Assembly: GCF_002155975.1 (NCBI RefSeq)
Contig: NZ_MUMI01000096.1
Location: 1 to 64,000 of the forward strand
Direction: 5' to 3'
Length of the DNA stretch: 64,000 nucleotides
Source of the DNA: Amycolatopsis kentuckyensis
Lineage (GTDB): Bacteria > Actinomycetota > Actinomycetes > Mycobacteriales > Pseudonocardiaceae
Made by a program: the position numbers and the translations under genes. Positions 7,071 through 15,827 of this stretch are shown piece by piece; within the stretch, counting starts at the first letter, position 1, and every line of letters begins with the position of its first letter. The notes beneath the pieces are model-generated. The model saw only the letters and a list, made by a program, of their open reading frames with translations, had not been told where the DNA came from and did not search any database.

Positions 7071-8915
7071 TCACGACGAGCTGCTGAGCCCGGGGACGCC
7101 GCTGCCGTCTGGTGTTCCGGGTTGCTCGGTCCACGCCTTCGGTACCAGTTGCAGCACCGGTGCCGGTTCCGGGGCACGCTCGGTGAACGCGTCGGCCGGG
7201 GGCTTACCCCAGTCGGAGGCCAAGGTGAGCAACGCGGCGGTCCGCTGGTCCACGACAATCCGTCGGGTGGGGTCGAAATCGTAGGCAGGGGGCGTTGCCG
7301 TGGCTCCGGGGCCGGCAAGGTCCCGGTACCGTGTGGTCGCGGCCGGTGTCGCGGTGTAGCCGGCGTGGAAGCCCGCCAGCCACCGGGAAAGTCCGGCCGT
7401 CGCGGTGCGGAAGCGAAGCCAGCGTTGCCGTTCCCAGCCCGGCGCCGGGGTTGTCCCGGGGTGTTCGCCGGCGAAGCGCTCGACGAGCCGCTCCGCTGCA
7501 GCTTCGCCGCGTTCGGCGAGCCCGGTTATCTGCGTCTGGTCCATCTCGAGGTTGAGACCGCCTTCGCCGTCCTTCACGTACACGGTCACGATGCGGTCGT
7601 CGTACCCGGGCATGGCGGCTTGGGACTCGTCCACCCAAGACCTGGCCGTGCTCAGCATCGCGCCGGCGAATCCCATGAGGCTCCCGAGGCCGGTGCTCGG
7701 CCAGGTGGTCCACCGCGGCGGCCGCCCGGCATCGTCGAGGGCCGGCAGGAAGGTGTTGTCGTGCTCGTGGTCCGACTTTTCCCGGCCGGGCGGGAACGGC
7801 GCGAGGTCGATGGCGAACGTCGGCCGGCCCGGCAGGGGGCTGTCGAAGAAGTGCACCGGCAGGTTGCTGCAGATGCCGCCGTCGGAGAACCAATGCACCC
7901 GCCGGCCCTCGGGCGTCGCGTCGTCGAGCGTGTGGAGCGGGACTGCCGAGAGCAGGAACGGGAAGCTCAAGCTCATCCTCGTCGCGACGAGGACGGGCAG
8001 GTGCTCAGGAGCGGGAAGGGGCCGTAGCGCACCAGGCGCTTCGGCCGCATTCGCCGGCGGGTGGTCTTTCATCCACTGGACGACGTCGGCCGGGAACAGG
8101 CCACGGAACTCGTTCTCGTCGAAGAAGTACTGCTGGTCGCTCCAGGGCATCGCGAGCGGTTGTCCCCGGGTGAGGTTGGTGGTCATCATCCGCAGCGCGC
8201 AGCCCTGGCTTTCGAGGTCGCCGAACGTCAAGGGCGTCCCGGTCGTTCCCCGGCCGGCGAGGTTCTGCAGAGTCCGGTGCAACCAGGGGGTGAGTGCCTC
8301 GGCTCGGCCGCTTCGTCCCGGGCCGGGCATGCCGGAGCACAGTCCGAAGCTGTTCGCGGGCACGGCGCGGCCCACTCTCCGCGTGATGCCGAATGCGGCG
8401 CCGAGTGCCGCGCCCACCAGCAGGAGCAGGACGGACGCGGCGATGGCGGCACCTTGCGCGATCCCGGATCCGAGCAGGGCGAGGACCAGCACCGCGATTC
8501 CCGGCGCCGCACCCAGGGCCACGGCGATCGGGAACGACCGGACCACGGCCAGGCCGATTCCGAGCACCCGCAGGACTTTGCGCTTCCCCAATCCGGCAGT
8601 GGCCACCCGGAAGAGCCCCTTGGTCCGGCCCGCCGGCTGGAAGAGGCGGAACAGCACCGAGCCGCCGATCCCGGCCGGCTCGCTGATCTCGGCCGGCAGG
8701 TTCGCGAGCTTCTCGAACCCGCCGGTGGTCCGGCCGCATTCGGCCGCGGCCGCGGCTGCGGCCGCGATCGCGCCGGCCGAAGCGCCGCCGACCGACCGCA
8801 ACCGGTAGGTGCGGGCGAGCCGGCACACGGCACGCGGGTAGATCACGTCGCTGGTGATCCCCCCTTTCATGATGATGTCGCAGTCCAGGCGGGGCTGGGC
8901 GGGGTATTCGGTCAT
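7071..8915 (-). CDS. Patatin-like phospholipase with predicted transmembrane hairpin
   Basis: A 614-residue protein. The N-terminal patatin elements are DIIMKGGITSDVIYP (oxyanion Gly-rich loop) and GGASAGAI (nucleophile GxSxG, Ser near residue 46); the second half of the Ser-Asp dyad is FSDGGICSNLP near residue 345. Between them (about residues 120-180) are two or three hydrophobic segments (AVALGAAPGIAVLVLALL; ASVLLLLVGAALGAAFGI), unusual inside a patatin domain and suggesting membrane attachment. The C-terminal ~200 residues include a coiled/helical region with KDGEGGLNLEMDQTQITGL. It stands alone between two non-coding gaps. It could act in lipid turnover or as a membrane-damaging effector; nothing nearby identifies a signalling partner. 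Confidence 0.8.
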   Translation of the reverse strand: MTEYPAQPRLDCDIIMKGGITSDVIYPRAVCRLARTYRLRSVGGASAGAIAAAAAAAAECGRTTGGFEKLANLPAEISEPAGIGGSVLFRLFQPAGRTKGLFRVATAGLGKRKVLRVLGIGLAVVRSFPIAVALGAAPGIAVLVLALLGSGIAQGAAIAASVLLLLVGAALGAAFGITRRVGRAVPANSFGLCSGMPGPGRSGRAEALTPWLHRTLQNLAGRGTTGTPLTFGDLESQGCALRMMTTNLTRGQPLAMPWSDQQYFFDENEFRGLFPADVVQWMKDHPPANAAEAPGALRPLPAPEHLPVLVATRMSLSFPFLLSAVPLHTLDDATPEGRRVHWFSDGGICSNLPVHFFDSPLPGRPTFAIDLAPFPPGREKSDHEHDNTFLPALDDAGRPPRWTTWPSTGLGSLMGFAGAMLSTARSWVDESQAAMPGYDDRIVTVYVKDGEGGLNLEMDQTQITGLAERGEAAAERLVERFAGEHPGTTPAPGWERQRWLRFRTATAGLSRWLAGFHAGYTATPAATTRYRDLAGPGATATPPAYDFDPTRRIVVDQRTAALLTLASDWGKPPADAFTERAPEPAPVLQLVPKAWTEQPGTPDGSGVPGLSSSS

Positions 8916-9044
8916 GACTCACCTGACCTGGTCCGGAGGGCGGGGCCCGGCGAGAGCCGGATGTCCACGACGGCATAGTCGCCAGGACCCCGGGCCTTGT
9001 TTCGCCGGGACACCTCCCCGGCGGAGCATGACCCATCTGACCTA

Positions 9045-9118
9045 TGTCAACACCAGTCAGATATCCCCCGCGAGTCCAGCCTCTCACTGTTGATAATCGG
9101 TGTTGACTTGTGTTGACC
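9045..9118. promoter_or_regulatory. Repeated GTGTTGAC elements upstream of the aldolase operon
   Basis: GGTGTTGAC (9099-9107) and GTGTTGACC (9110-9118) are direct repeats three bases apart. An inverted copy, GTCAACACC, lies at 9046-9054. Flanking TGACCTA and AGTCAG sequences also recur. The cluster precedes the gene at 9187, whose group includes an HxlR-type regulator (11310) that is a plausible binder. Part of the cluster may also supply a -35-like TTGAC. Confidence 0.5.
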
Positions 9119-9186
9119 TAAGTCAGCATCTAGAGTTCCGGTCACGGTGCCGATCAGACCACCGTGCCCCACGGAGAGGAATCGTC

Positions 9187-10104
9187 ATGGCCGACCCGCT
9201 GTCAGCTCGCGCCGTCCCGGGTGGCCTGGTGTGCCCGGTGGTCACCCCGGTCTCGCCGGAGGGAAAGCTCGAGGCGGAGGTGTTCGCCCGTCATCTCGAC
9301 TCCCTTGTTCCGCACGTCGAAGGGGTGTTCGTGCTGGGGTCGTCCGGGGAACACCCCTGGCTCCCGGACGAGGTCGAGCGGGAGGTCGTCGTGCTTGCCG
9401 GCGAACAGCTGCCCGGCCGGGTGACGTTGTACGTCGGAGCCGGCCAGGCAGATCTCGACGGTACGTTGCGCGCGTTCGAACGTTTCGCCGATTCGGCGGC
9501 GGATTACCTGGTGATCACTCCCCCCACCTACTTCCCGCTGTCGGACACCGAGCTCGTCGACGGGCTGCTGACCCTCGCCGACCGGGCACCGCGGCCGGTG
9601 CTGCTCTACAACATTCCCCAGTTCGCCGGAAACGCGATCTCCCCGGAGGTCCTGCGCGAGGTGGCCCCACACCCGGCAGTGGTGGGCATCAAGGACAGCA
9701 GTGGCGACCTGACCCGGTTCGCCGGTCAGCTACGCGCGCGTCCGCCGGGCTTTCGGGTTCTGCAAGGCCGAGATCACTTGATCGCACCGTCATTGCGGCT
9801 GGGCGCGGACGGTGCGGTGGCAGGCCTCGCGAACATTGCCGCGCCACTGCTGCGAGAACTGGTCGCCGCACGGACGGACGACCGCCGCCTCGACGCCCTG
9901 CAGGCCGAGGTCGACGAGCTCGCCGGAATCTTCTCCTACGGCGGCCTCGTGGCCGCGCTCAAGGCCGGCCTCGAACTCCGCGGGCTGCCGGTGGGATCGC
10001 CGAGGCGCCCCGCACGTCCGGCGTCGTCCGCCGCGCGGGAAAGGATCGCGGCCATGCTCCAGGACTTCGACCGGCGCGGGCACCTCATTCCCGAGTTCGC
10101 GTGA
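9187..10104 (+). CDS. DapA-family aldolase/lyase (dihydrodipicolinate synthase-like)
   Basis: A 305-residue TIM-barrel protein of the DHDPS/N-acetylneuraminate-lyase superfamily. Visible landmarks: CPVVTPVSPEGKL at the N-terminus, VLGSSGEHPWL (the GTTGE box, here GSSGE), ITPPTYFPLSD, YNIPQFAGNAI with the catalytic Tyr, and VGIKDSSGD with the Schiff-base Lys. These enzymes condense or cleave pyruvate-type 2-oxo acids with aldehydes. Because a branched-chain-type amino acid dehydrogenase follows 28 bp downstream, it is more likely a 2-oxo-acid aldolase in a dedicated pathway than the housekeeping lysine enzyme. ATG 9187 follows GGAGAGGA. Confidence 0.85.
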   Translation: MADPLSARAVPGGLVCPVVTPVSPEGKLEAEVFARHLDSLVPHVEGVFVLGSSGEHPWLPDEVEREVVVLAGEQLPGRVTLYVGAGQADLDGTLRAFERFADSAADYLVITPPTYFPLSDTELVDGLLTLADRAPRPVLLYNIPQFAGNAISPEVLREVAPHPAVVGIKDSSGDLTRFAGQLRARPPGFRVLQGRDHLIAPSLRLGADGAVAGLANIAAPLLRELVAARTDDRRLDALQAEVDELAGIFSYGGLVAALKAGLELRGLPVGSPRRPARPASSAARERIAAMLQDFDRRGHLIPEFA

Positions 10105-10132
10105 GCCACCTCCACCGAAAGGACACGTTCTC

Positions 10133-11203
10133 ATGAACGCCCACACCCACCTGGACGCCACGATCGACCACGAGGAGGTGGTGATCCGCAAGGGAGAGCG
10201 CACCGGGCTGCCCGTCATCGTCGCCGTCCACTCCACGCTCCTCGGGCCGGCACTCGGCGGCGTGCGACTGACGCGCTACGACTCACCCGTCGATGCGGTC
10301 ATCGATGCCTTGCGGTTGAGCCGCGGCATGACGTTCAAGGCCGCGGCGTCGGACAACGGGACCGGCGGCGGAAAGGCCGTGGTACCGCTGTTGCCGGGCG
10401 GCCCGCAGAACCTCGAAGGTCAGCGGCGCAAAAGCCTGCTGCTCGACATCGCCGATGTCGTCCACTCGCTCGACGGCCGGTACATCGTCGCCCCGGACGT
10501 CGGAACCGGGCCCGCGGACATGGTCGCGATGCGCATGCGAACCCCCTTCGTCGGCGGGCACAGTGTCACCGGGGACGGGCTTCCGGCCACCACGTACGGC
10601 ACTGCAGGCGGAGTGGAACGAGCTGTTCTCGCCACCGCCCGGCACCTGTGGCACACCAGTGACCTCGACGGCCGCAGCGTCGCTGTGATCGGTTTCGGCG
10701 CGGTCGGGCGGCGGCTGACCGAGAGTCTTCTCGCGAGGGGCGCGAAAGTCACCACGACCGACATCGACGGCTCGTTGCGCGAGGCAGCCGAGGAGCTGGG
10801 CGCCACCTGGATTCCCCTCGAGCGGGCCTACGAGGCGGAGGTCGACATTCTCGCCCCCTGCGCACTGGGTGGTTCACTGACTCCCGCACTGGTGCCCCGG
10901 CTACGGTGTGCGGCGATCGTGGGCTCGGCGAACAACCAGCTCAGCACGGACTCCGTGGCCGAATTGCTGCAGAAGCAGCAGGTCGTCTGGACACCCGACT
11001 TCATCGCGAACGCAGGCGGGATCCTCTACGCGAGCGGGCTTGAACTCCAGCGGCTGCCCCATGACCAAGCCGAGGCTCGCCTCGATCGGATCGAAGACGC
11101 CACATCCCGGACGTTGGAGCGCAGCGCGCGAGAAGGCGTCACGACGCTCGCCGCGGCCTACGACATCGCGCGAGACCGGCTCGCGGCGGCCGAGGTCGGC
11201 TGA
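10133..11203 (+). CDS. Leucine/valine/phenylalanine dehydrogenase family enzyme
   Basis: A 356-residue NAD-dependent amino acid dehydrogenase. The N-terminal catalytic domain has the glycine and two lysine signature (GPALGGVR; RGMTFKAAA with substrate Lys; GTGGGKAVV with catalytic Lys) and PDVGTG. The C-terminal Rossmann domain starts at SVAVIGFGAVGRRL. ILAPCALGGSL and WTPDFIANAGGIL are family hallmarks of Leu/Phe/Val dehydrogenases. It reversibly interconverts 2-oxo acids and L-amino acids. It is coupled to the upstream aldolase, suggesting either reductive amination of an aldol product or amino acid breakdown. Specificity cannot be read from sequence alone. Confidence 0.88.
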   Translation: MNAHTHLDATIDHEEVVIRKGERTGLPVIVAVHSTLLGPALGGVRLTRYDSPVDAVIDALRLSRGMTFKAAASDNGTGGGKAVVPLLPGGPQNLEGQRRKSLLLDIADVVHSLDGRYIVAPDVGTGPADMVAMRMRTPFVGGHSVTGDGLPATTYGTAGGVERAVLATARHLWHTSDLDGRSVAVIGFGAVGRRLTESLLARGAKVTTTDIDGSLREAAEELGATWIPLERAYEAEVDILAPCALGGSLTPALVPRLRCAAIVGSANNQLSTDSVAELLQKQQVVWTPDFIANAGGILYASGLELQRLPHDQAEARLDRIEDATSRTLERSAREGVTTLAAAYDIARDRLAAAEVG

Positions 11204-11309
11204 TCGACCCGGCCGGATCGCGGCCACGAGCTCGCAGCCGTCGACGATCCTCGGGGCACCTAGCTTCCATGAACAGAAGTCAGGTCGCAGTGCTGGTATC
11301 TTGGACAGC

Positions 11310-11843
11310 GTGACCGAACGGCTCAAGGGAGTGCTCGCCGACCGCGACGCGTGGTTCGACGAGCCGTGCTCGGCGGCGCGTGCGCTCGACGTCATTTCTT
11401 CGCGTTCTACGTGGTTGATCGTCCGCGAAGTGTTCTACGGGACCACGTACTTCAGCGACCTGGCGCACCAGGTCCGAATAAGCCAGCCCGTGCTCGCAGC
11501 GCGCTTGAAGGAGCTTGTCCAGCAGGGTCTCCTGACGAAGGTCCCCTATCGTGAAGCCGGACAGCGCACGCGCGACCGCTATACGCTGACCGACAAGGGG
11601 ACGCAGCTCATGACTGCGGTCTTCGCGCTCATGGAGTGGGGCGATCGGCACCTGGCCCCGGAGGGTGGCCCGGTGCGGCTTCGGCACCGCGACTGTGGCG
11701 CCTTGGTCCACGTCGGCCTGCATTGCAACGCCGGGCACACGGTCGACAACGACGACGTGGACGTGGTGGCAGGACCAGCCATCTCGGACAACGGGCCCCG
11801 GGGCGCACGGCAGGTGCGCCCGTCGTCGCACCCCGGGACTTGA
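11310..11843 (+). CDS. HxlR-family winged-helix transcriptional regulator
   Basis: A 177-residue protein with an HxlR-type winged helix: CSAARALDVISSRSTWLIVREVF, then YFSDLAHQVRISQPVLAARLKELVQQGLL and a wing ending RYTLTDKG. The C-terminal extension has HRDCGALVHVGLHCNAGH, two Cys and several His that might bind metal or sense thiol/redox state. GTG 11310 gives the usual family N-terminus; TTG 11301 is possible. It is third in line after the aldolase and dehydrogenase (106-bp gap) and probably controls them. A strong bidirectional hairpin follows. Confidence 0.83.
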   Translation: MTERLKGVLADRDAWFDEPCSAARALDVISSRSTWLIVREVFYGTTYFSDLAHQVRISQPVLAARLKELVQQGLLTKVPYREAGQRTRDRYTLTDKGTQLMTAVFALMEWGDRHLAPEGGPVRLRHRDCGALVHVGLHCNAGHTVDNDDVDVVAGPAISDNGPRGARQVRPSSHPGT

Positions 11844-11907
11844 GTCGGTCGAGCGCACCGGCGACCGGGTTCGCAGGCTGAAGGCCGCCGCGAAGCAATT
11901 CGGGCGG

Positions 11908-11939
11908 CCCGGCTCGGCGGCACTCGCCGCCGAGCCGGG
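11908..11939. terminator. Bidirectional stem-loop terminator
   Basis: A perfect 14-bp stem, CCCGGCTCGGCGGC (11908-11921) with its complement at 11926-11939 and a four-base ACTC loop. It lies between the stop of the HxlR-type gene and the stop of the convergent GH127 gene, so it can serve both. Confidence 0.82.
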
Positions 11940-11968
11940 AGGCGTTCGTCCTTCCCCGTGTCAGCCGC

Positions 11969-14713
11969 TCATCGGGCGTAGCCGGCTCGGCGGGCGGTGG
12001 CCAGCACCTTCGCCGCGTCGGCCGCGCTCAGCCGCCAAGCGTCCACCTTCGCTTTCACCTGGCGCAGCAGGGCCTCCTTGGACGCAAAGGGCGCGCCGGC
12101 CCAGATGTCGTCGAGCAGGGTCGTGCCCCCCTGTGCCGGGTTCGCGATCCCGGAGTCGAGCCCGCCGAACACCACGGTCGGCTCGACGCGGTGGAAGTAC
12201 GCGTGCGTCGGGTCCTCGGTGCCTTCGAAGAACGGCGCGAACTCGACGTCGCCGAGCCGGAAGTGCAGTGGCTTGCCCGGGACCGGCGACAGCGACGGGA
12301 GCAGGTCGCCGGACAGCGCGGCGTTGCGGTACAGCCCGAACTCGAGGAACGTCGTCCGCGGGTCCCGGGCCACCAGGTTCACCGGGCCGAAGAACAGCGT
12401 CTGCGTCTTCGGGTCGTCGAGCGCCTGCTCGGTGCGCAGCCGGAACGGCGTCCGGACCACGACGGTGTCGCCGTCGCGCCAGGTGCGCGTGAGCACCGGG
12501 CCCGCCGGCTTGCCGTTGACCTTGACCGAGAAGGTGTCCCGGCACCACGACGGGACCCGCAGGCGGAGCGTGAACCGCCCGCAGCCGCGGACGACGAGCG
12601 TCGACCCCTGCTCGAACGGGAAGTTCGTCCGCTGCTCGATCGTGACGCCGTTCCACGACAGCTTCGACGGGCTGTACAGGTTCACGTACAGCGTGCTGTC
12701 GTCCGCGCCGCGGAAGTAGACGGTGTCCTGGTACTTGGTCGCGCTCTCCATCCCGGTGCCTTCGCAGCACGTCGCGCCGGCTTTCGGCGTGTAGTCGCGG
12801 ACGTGGCCCGGGTTCAGCCCGATGAAGTAGGTGGCCAGTGGCTTCTCGGCATCCGGCTTGTCCTGTTTGGACCCGAGGACCTGGTTGTAGAGCGCGCGCT
12901 CGTAGTAGTCGAGGTAACGCGGATCCTGCTCGTGGAAGAACAGCATCCGGCTCAGCTTCAGCATGTTGTAGGCACAGCACGTTTCGGCGTTCGTGTCACC
13001 GAGGGTGCCGGCGATGCTGCCGGGTGCCTTCCAGAACTCGCCCAGGCTCGTCCCGCCGATCCCGTACATCCGCGTGGGCACCACCATGCCCCAGAAGCCG
13101 CGGGCAGCGTCGAGGTAGCGCTTCTCGCCGGTTTCGTCGTACAGCCGCACCAGGCCGGTCAGGATCGGGATGTGCTGGTTCGCGTGCATCCCGGTGAGGA
13201 TGTCGGTGCCGGCCACGCAGCTGTCGATGAGGTGGTCGAGGTCGAACAGCTTCGCCAGCGCGAGGTGCTCGGCGCGGCCGGTGACGGCGTGGACGTCGCA
13301 GATCGTCTCGACGATCCCGCCGAACTCGCCGCTGGAGAAGATGCCCCACATGCGCTGCAGCGTCGTCTTCGGCAGTTTCGACAGCCGCGAGTACATCCAG
13401 TCGCACATCCCGGACGCGAGGTCGAGCGCACGGGCGTCGCCGGTGGCGCGGTACGCCGCGAAAAGCCCGTTCAGGATTTTGTGCGCGGTGTAGTAGGGCG
13501 CCCAGACGACGGTGTAGTCCCCGCCCGTCATCGACTCCAGCGTGATGAACTGCGTCTCGGGGTAGGCGGCCAGGAACCCGGGGTGGCTCGGCCCGCCCCA
13601 CGTGCGGCGCAGGACCGCGGGGCCGGACCGCCCGGTCCGGTCGGTCAGCGTGTCGAAGGCGTAGGACGCGAGGTCGCCGTCCCCGGCTTTCGCCTGCAGC
13701 GCCCCGATTTCGGTGGTCGACAGGGCCCGTGACCAGACGTCGAAGCCGCCGAAGGCGCCGGCGAACAGCGGGTCCGGGTAGAGCGAGCGCCCCAGCCAGT
13801 GGTTCGCCAGCGCGCCGAGCGCCGCCGGGTTGAGCGTCATCGCGGTGTTCGTGCCGGCGACGGTTCCGTTGACGTACAACGTTCCCGTGGTACCCGTGAT
13901 CGTCACGGCCAGGTGGCTCCACTCGCCGACGGGCAGCGCGGCGGTCCCGTCGATGCCCTGCTCGCGGCCAGCGCCGCCGTTGGTGATGGCGAACCGCGGG
14001 ACGCCGGACCCGTTGCGTGCGGCCAGGTACAGGTACTTCGACTGGTTGTCGCCGAAGTCGAACACCCGGGCCCAGGTGTCGGCGTGGCTCGGCCGGACCC
14101 ACGCCGCGATCGTGACCTCGGCGGCGTTCCCGAGCACAGTGGACGGCAGCTCGACGTACTGGGAGGAGCCGCGCGGCTGCTCGATCGCGCTGCCGAACCG
14201 GCCGGGCACGACCAGCGGGGCCGGATCGCGGCGCAGCGCGTCGCGCACCTCGGCCAGCGCCCCGACCACGTACCGGATCCGGTCGCCGAACACGGCCTCG
14301 CCGGTGCCGGCGTAGGCCTGCGCGAGCATCGTCAAGAAGTGCCCGGTGTAGTGCCCGCGCAGGTTGCCGTTCGCCTCGCCGTCGAGGCCTTCCCAGCCGC
14401 CGGGGGCCACCGCGCCGCGCGTGTCCAGACCTGCATTGGCCCGGAAGACCTGCAGCAGCCGGTTGACGTCGTAGCCGCGGGCGTGGTCGAGCATCAGCGC
14501 GCGTTTGGCCGCGAAGACGCCGTCGCGCAGCTTCACGTCCCCGAGCGCGAACGGGCGGACTCCCCATCGGGCGGGCACCGGGTCGACCGGTTTGACGGGC
14601 ACCCCGGCGGCGGCCACACCGGCCAGCGCGGGTGGGACGGTGGCCAGCACCGGCGTAGCGGCAGCGAGCGCCGCGGCGTGCAGGACCGTACGGCGGTTCA
14701 GTGGGGATGACAA
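11969..14713 (-). CDS. Tat-exported GH127 beta-L-arabinofuranosidase-like enzyme with inserted LamG domain
   Basis: A 914-residue protein with a twin-arginine signal (NRRTVLHAAALAAAT). The GH127 (DUF1680) domain is split: residues ~50-168 and ~375 to the end, with a LamG/concanavalin-like domain (~170-370: SQYVELPSTV, VTIAAWVRPSH, WSHLAVTITGTTGTLYVNG, FDVWSRALSTTEI) inserted between. The zinc-thiolate site of GH127 is intact: E577 and C579 (NAETCCAY) and the C649-C650 pair (TCCEG). The TTG start is supported by GGAGG eight bases upstream. It probably releases beta-L-arabinofuranose from plant glycoproteins or polysaccharides. The LamG insert may bind the polymer. Confidence 0.88.
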   Translation of the reverse strand: MSSPLNRRTVLHAAALAAATPVLATVPPALAGVAAAGVPVKPVDPVPARWGVRPFALGDVKLRDGVFAAKRALMLDHARGYDVNRLLQVFRANAGLDTRGAVAPGGWEGLDGEANGNLRGHYTGHFLTMLAQAYAGTGEAVFGDRIRYVVGALAEVRDALRRDPAPLVVPGRFGSAIEQPRGSSQYVELPSTVLGNAAEVTIAAWVRPSHADTWARVFDFGDNQSKYLYLAARNGSGVPRFAITNGGAGREQGIDGTAALPVGEWSHLAVTITGTTGTLYVNGTVAGTNTAMTLNPAALGALANHWLGRSLYPDPLFAGAFGGFDVWSRALSTTEIGALQAKAGDGDLASYAFDTLTDRTGRSGPAVLRRTWGGPSHPGFLAAYPETQFITLESMTGGDYTVVWAPYYTAHKILNGLFAAYRATGDARALDLASGMCDWMYSRLSKLPKTTLQRMWGIFSSGEFGGIVETICDVHAVTGRAEHLALAKLFDLDHLIDSCVAGTDILTGMHANQHIPILTGLVRLYDETGEKRYLDAARGFWGMVVPTRMYGIGGTSLGEFWKAPGSIAGTLGDTNAETCCAYNMLKLSRMLFFHEQDPRYLDYYERALYNQVLGSKQDKPDAEKPLATYFIGLNPGHVRDYTPKAGATCCEGTGMESATKYQDTVYFRGADDSTLYVNLYSPSKLSWNGVTIEQRTNFPFEQGSTLVVRGCGRFTLRLRVPSWCRDTFSVKVNGKPAGPVLTRTWRDGDTVVVRTPFRLRTEQALDDPKTQTLFFGPVNLVARDPRTTFLEFGLYRNAALSGDLLPSLSPVPGKPLHFRLGDVEFAPFFEGTEDPTHAYFHRVEPTVVFGGLDSGIANPAQGGTTLLDDIWAGAPFASKEALLRQVKAKVDAWRLSAADAAKVLATARRAGYAR

Positions 14714-15262
14714 CGGGGATCCTCCGGGTTCGTCGTGACGACGCAGCCGGCGAAGGAGACGAGCGTTGAGGGCGCCGGACGACTATGACAAACCGCGCCA
14801 CGGACGTCAACCGGCATTGAATCGATCGAATACGCTGCGGCTGTTGACTTCCGGAAAGGCACCGGCAAAGATCCGTGCACCACCCAGCGTTGCGTGCTCG
14901 AGCATTGAGGGCCTGAGTGTTCACGCTAACACTGCTACCGGAGCTGCTTGCTCCACAGGCCTGGCCACTCGAACGGATGACATCGTGCAGACTTGTGGAT
15001 CTTGGCGACTCCACGGTCGGCAGGCCGGCCGGCCTCGACCGAGTCGGCATGCCGAAGCATTCGCCCAAAACGGTGGCTCTGCGCTACGCATTCGTCTCGG
15101 GCATGGACACGTACGAGTGACTTTGCCGTCGAACATCGGCAGACGAGTAGATATCCAGGCGAATTGCGTGTGCGGGGAGTCACGCGTAGGAAGGCAGCCT
15201 CGTATCGTGCCGCCCGGCAGTCGCCGCCCGCAGGCACGGCCGACGGCGGGACGGAGTGGGCC
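14714..15262. other. 550-bp intergenic region
   Basis: No convincing gene. It contains the upstream regions of two divergent genes: the GH127 gene (leftward) and the RsbW-like gene (rightward). An imperfect palindrome at 14816-14831 is listed separately. Short frames on both strands have no recognisable pattern. Confidence 0.5.
14816..14831. promoter_or_regulatory. Possible LacI-type operator for the GH127 gene
   Basis: ATTGAATCGATCGAAT is a near-perfect palindrome centred on a CG step, about 100 bp upstream of the TTG start at 14713. Glycosidase genes in actinomycetes are often controlled by LacI-type repressors with such sites. No LacI gene is visible in the window. Confidence 0.35.
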
Positions 15263-15781
15263 GTGGACGGCCAGGTTTCGGAACCAGACAGGCAACGCGG
15301 CGGACACACCGACGCCCAGGCCGCCGAACCGGCGGTCACGACCAGCGCACGGCGCACCGATCCGTCCCCGATCCGGGCACGCTTCGAGTCGCTGGTTCCG
15401 GCGCGGCTCGACGAAGCGACCTTGCTGCGCCGAAGGTTCGCGAGCTGGCTGAGGCGGCTCCCGCTGGACTTGGACAGCGGAACCGACATTCTGCTGGCCG
15501 GCTACGAGGCCGTGGGCAATGCGGTGATGCACGCATACCCCGGACGACGCGGGCGGGTACGCCTGTACGCCGTCTGGGCGGGCGACACGGTGGAAGTCGT
15601 GGTGACCGACTGGGGGTGCGGCATCCCGCCGAACCGGGGCCACCGGACCGACCCGCCGACTTCGGGCCACGGTCTCGGCCTGATCGAGAGCGTCACCGAC
15701 CGGATGACGATCGAGACCGGAGAGCACGGCACGCGACTGACGATGCTCTGGCGAGCCGCCATCCCGGCAAGCGCACTCTGA
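15263..15781 (+). CDS. RsbW-like ATP-binding anti-sigma/kinase domain protein
   Basis: A 172-residue protein with a GHKL ATPase domain: N-box YEAVGNAVMHAYPG (Glu, Asn, His), G1 box VTDWGCGIP (DxGxG) and G2 box SGHGLGLIESV. Single-domain proteins of this type are anti-sigma-factor serine kinases or their relatives, abundant in Streptomyces and Amycolatopsis. The first ~35 residues are polar and disordered. GTG 15263 is preferred because a CGGAG lies a few bases upstream and longer starts add Arg-rich nonsense. No sigma or STAS partner gene is adjacent, so its target is encoded elsewhere. Confidence 0.82.
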   Translation: MDGQVSEPDRQRGGHTDAQAAEPAVTTSARRTDPSPIRARFESLVPARLDEATLLRRRFASWLRRLPLDLDSGTDILLAGYEAVGNAVMHAYPGRRGRVRLYAVWAGDTVEVVVTDWGCGIPPNRGHRTDPPTSGHGLGLIESVTDRMTIETGEHGTRLTMLWRAAIPASAL

Positions 15782-15827
15782 TGCAGGAACGGTCTTCGAG
15801 GAATCTCCCACCGGCGGGTCTGCGGGA

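Noticed and set aside
8738-8775. GCGGCCGCGGCTGCGGCCGC-type simple repeat
   Set aside because: It encodes an Ala-rich helix (AAAAAAAA) within the patatin-like protein; a codon-level repeat, not a regulatory element.
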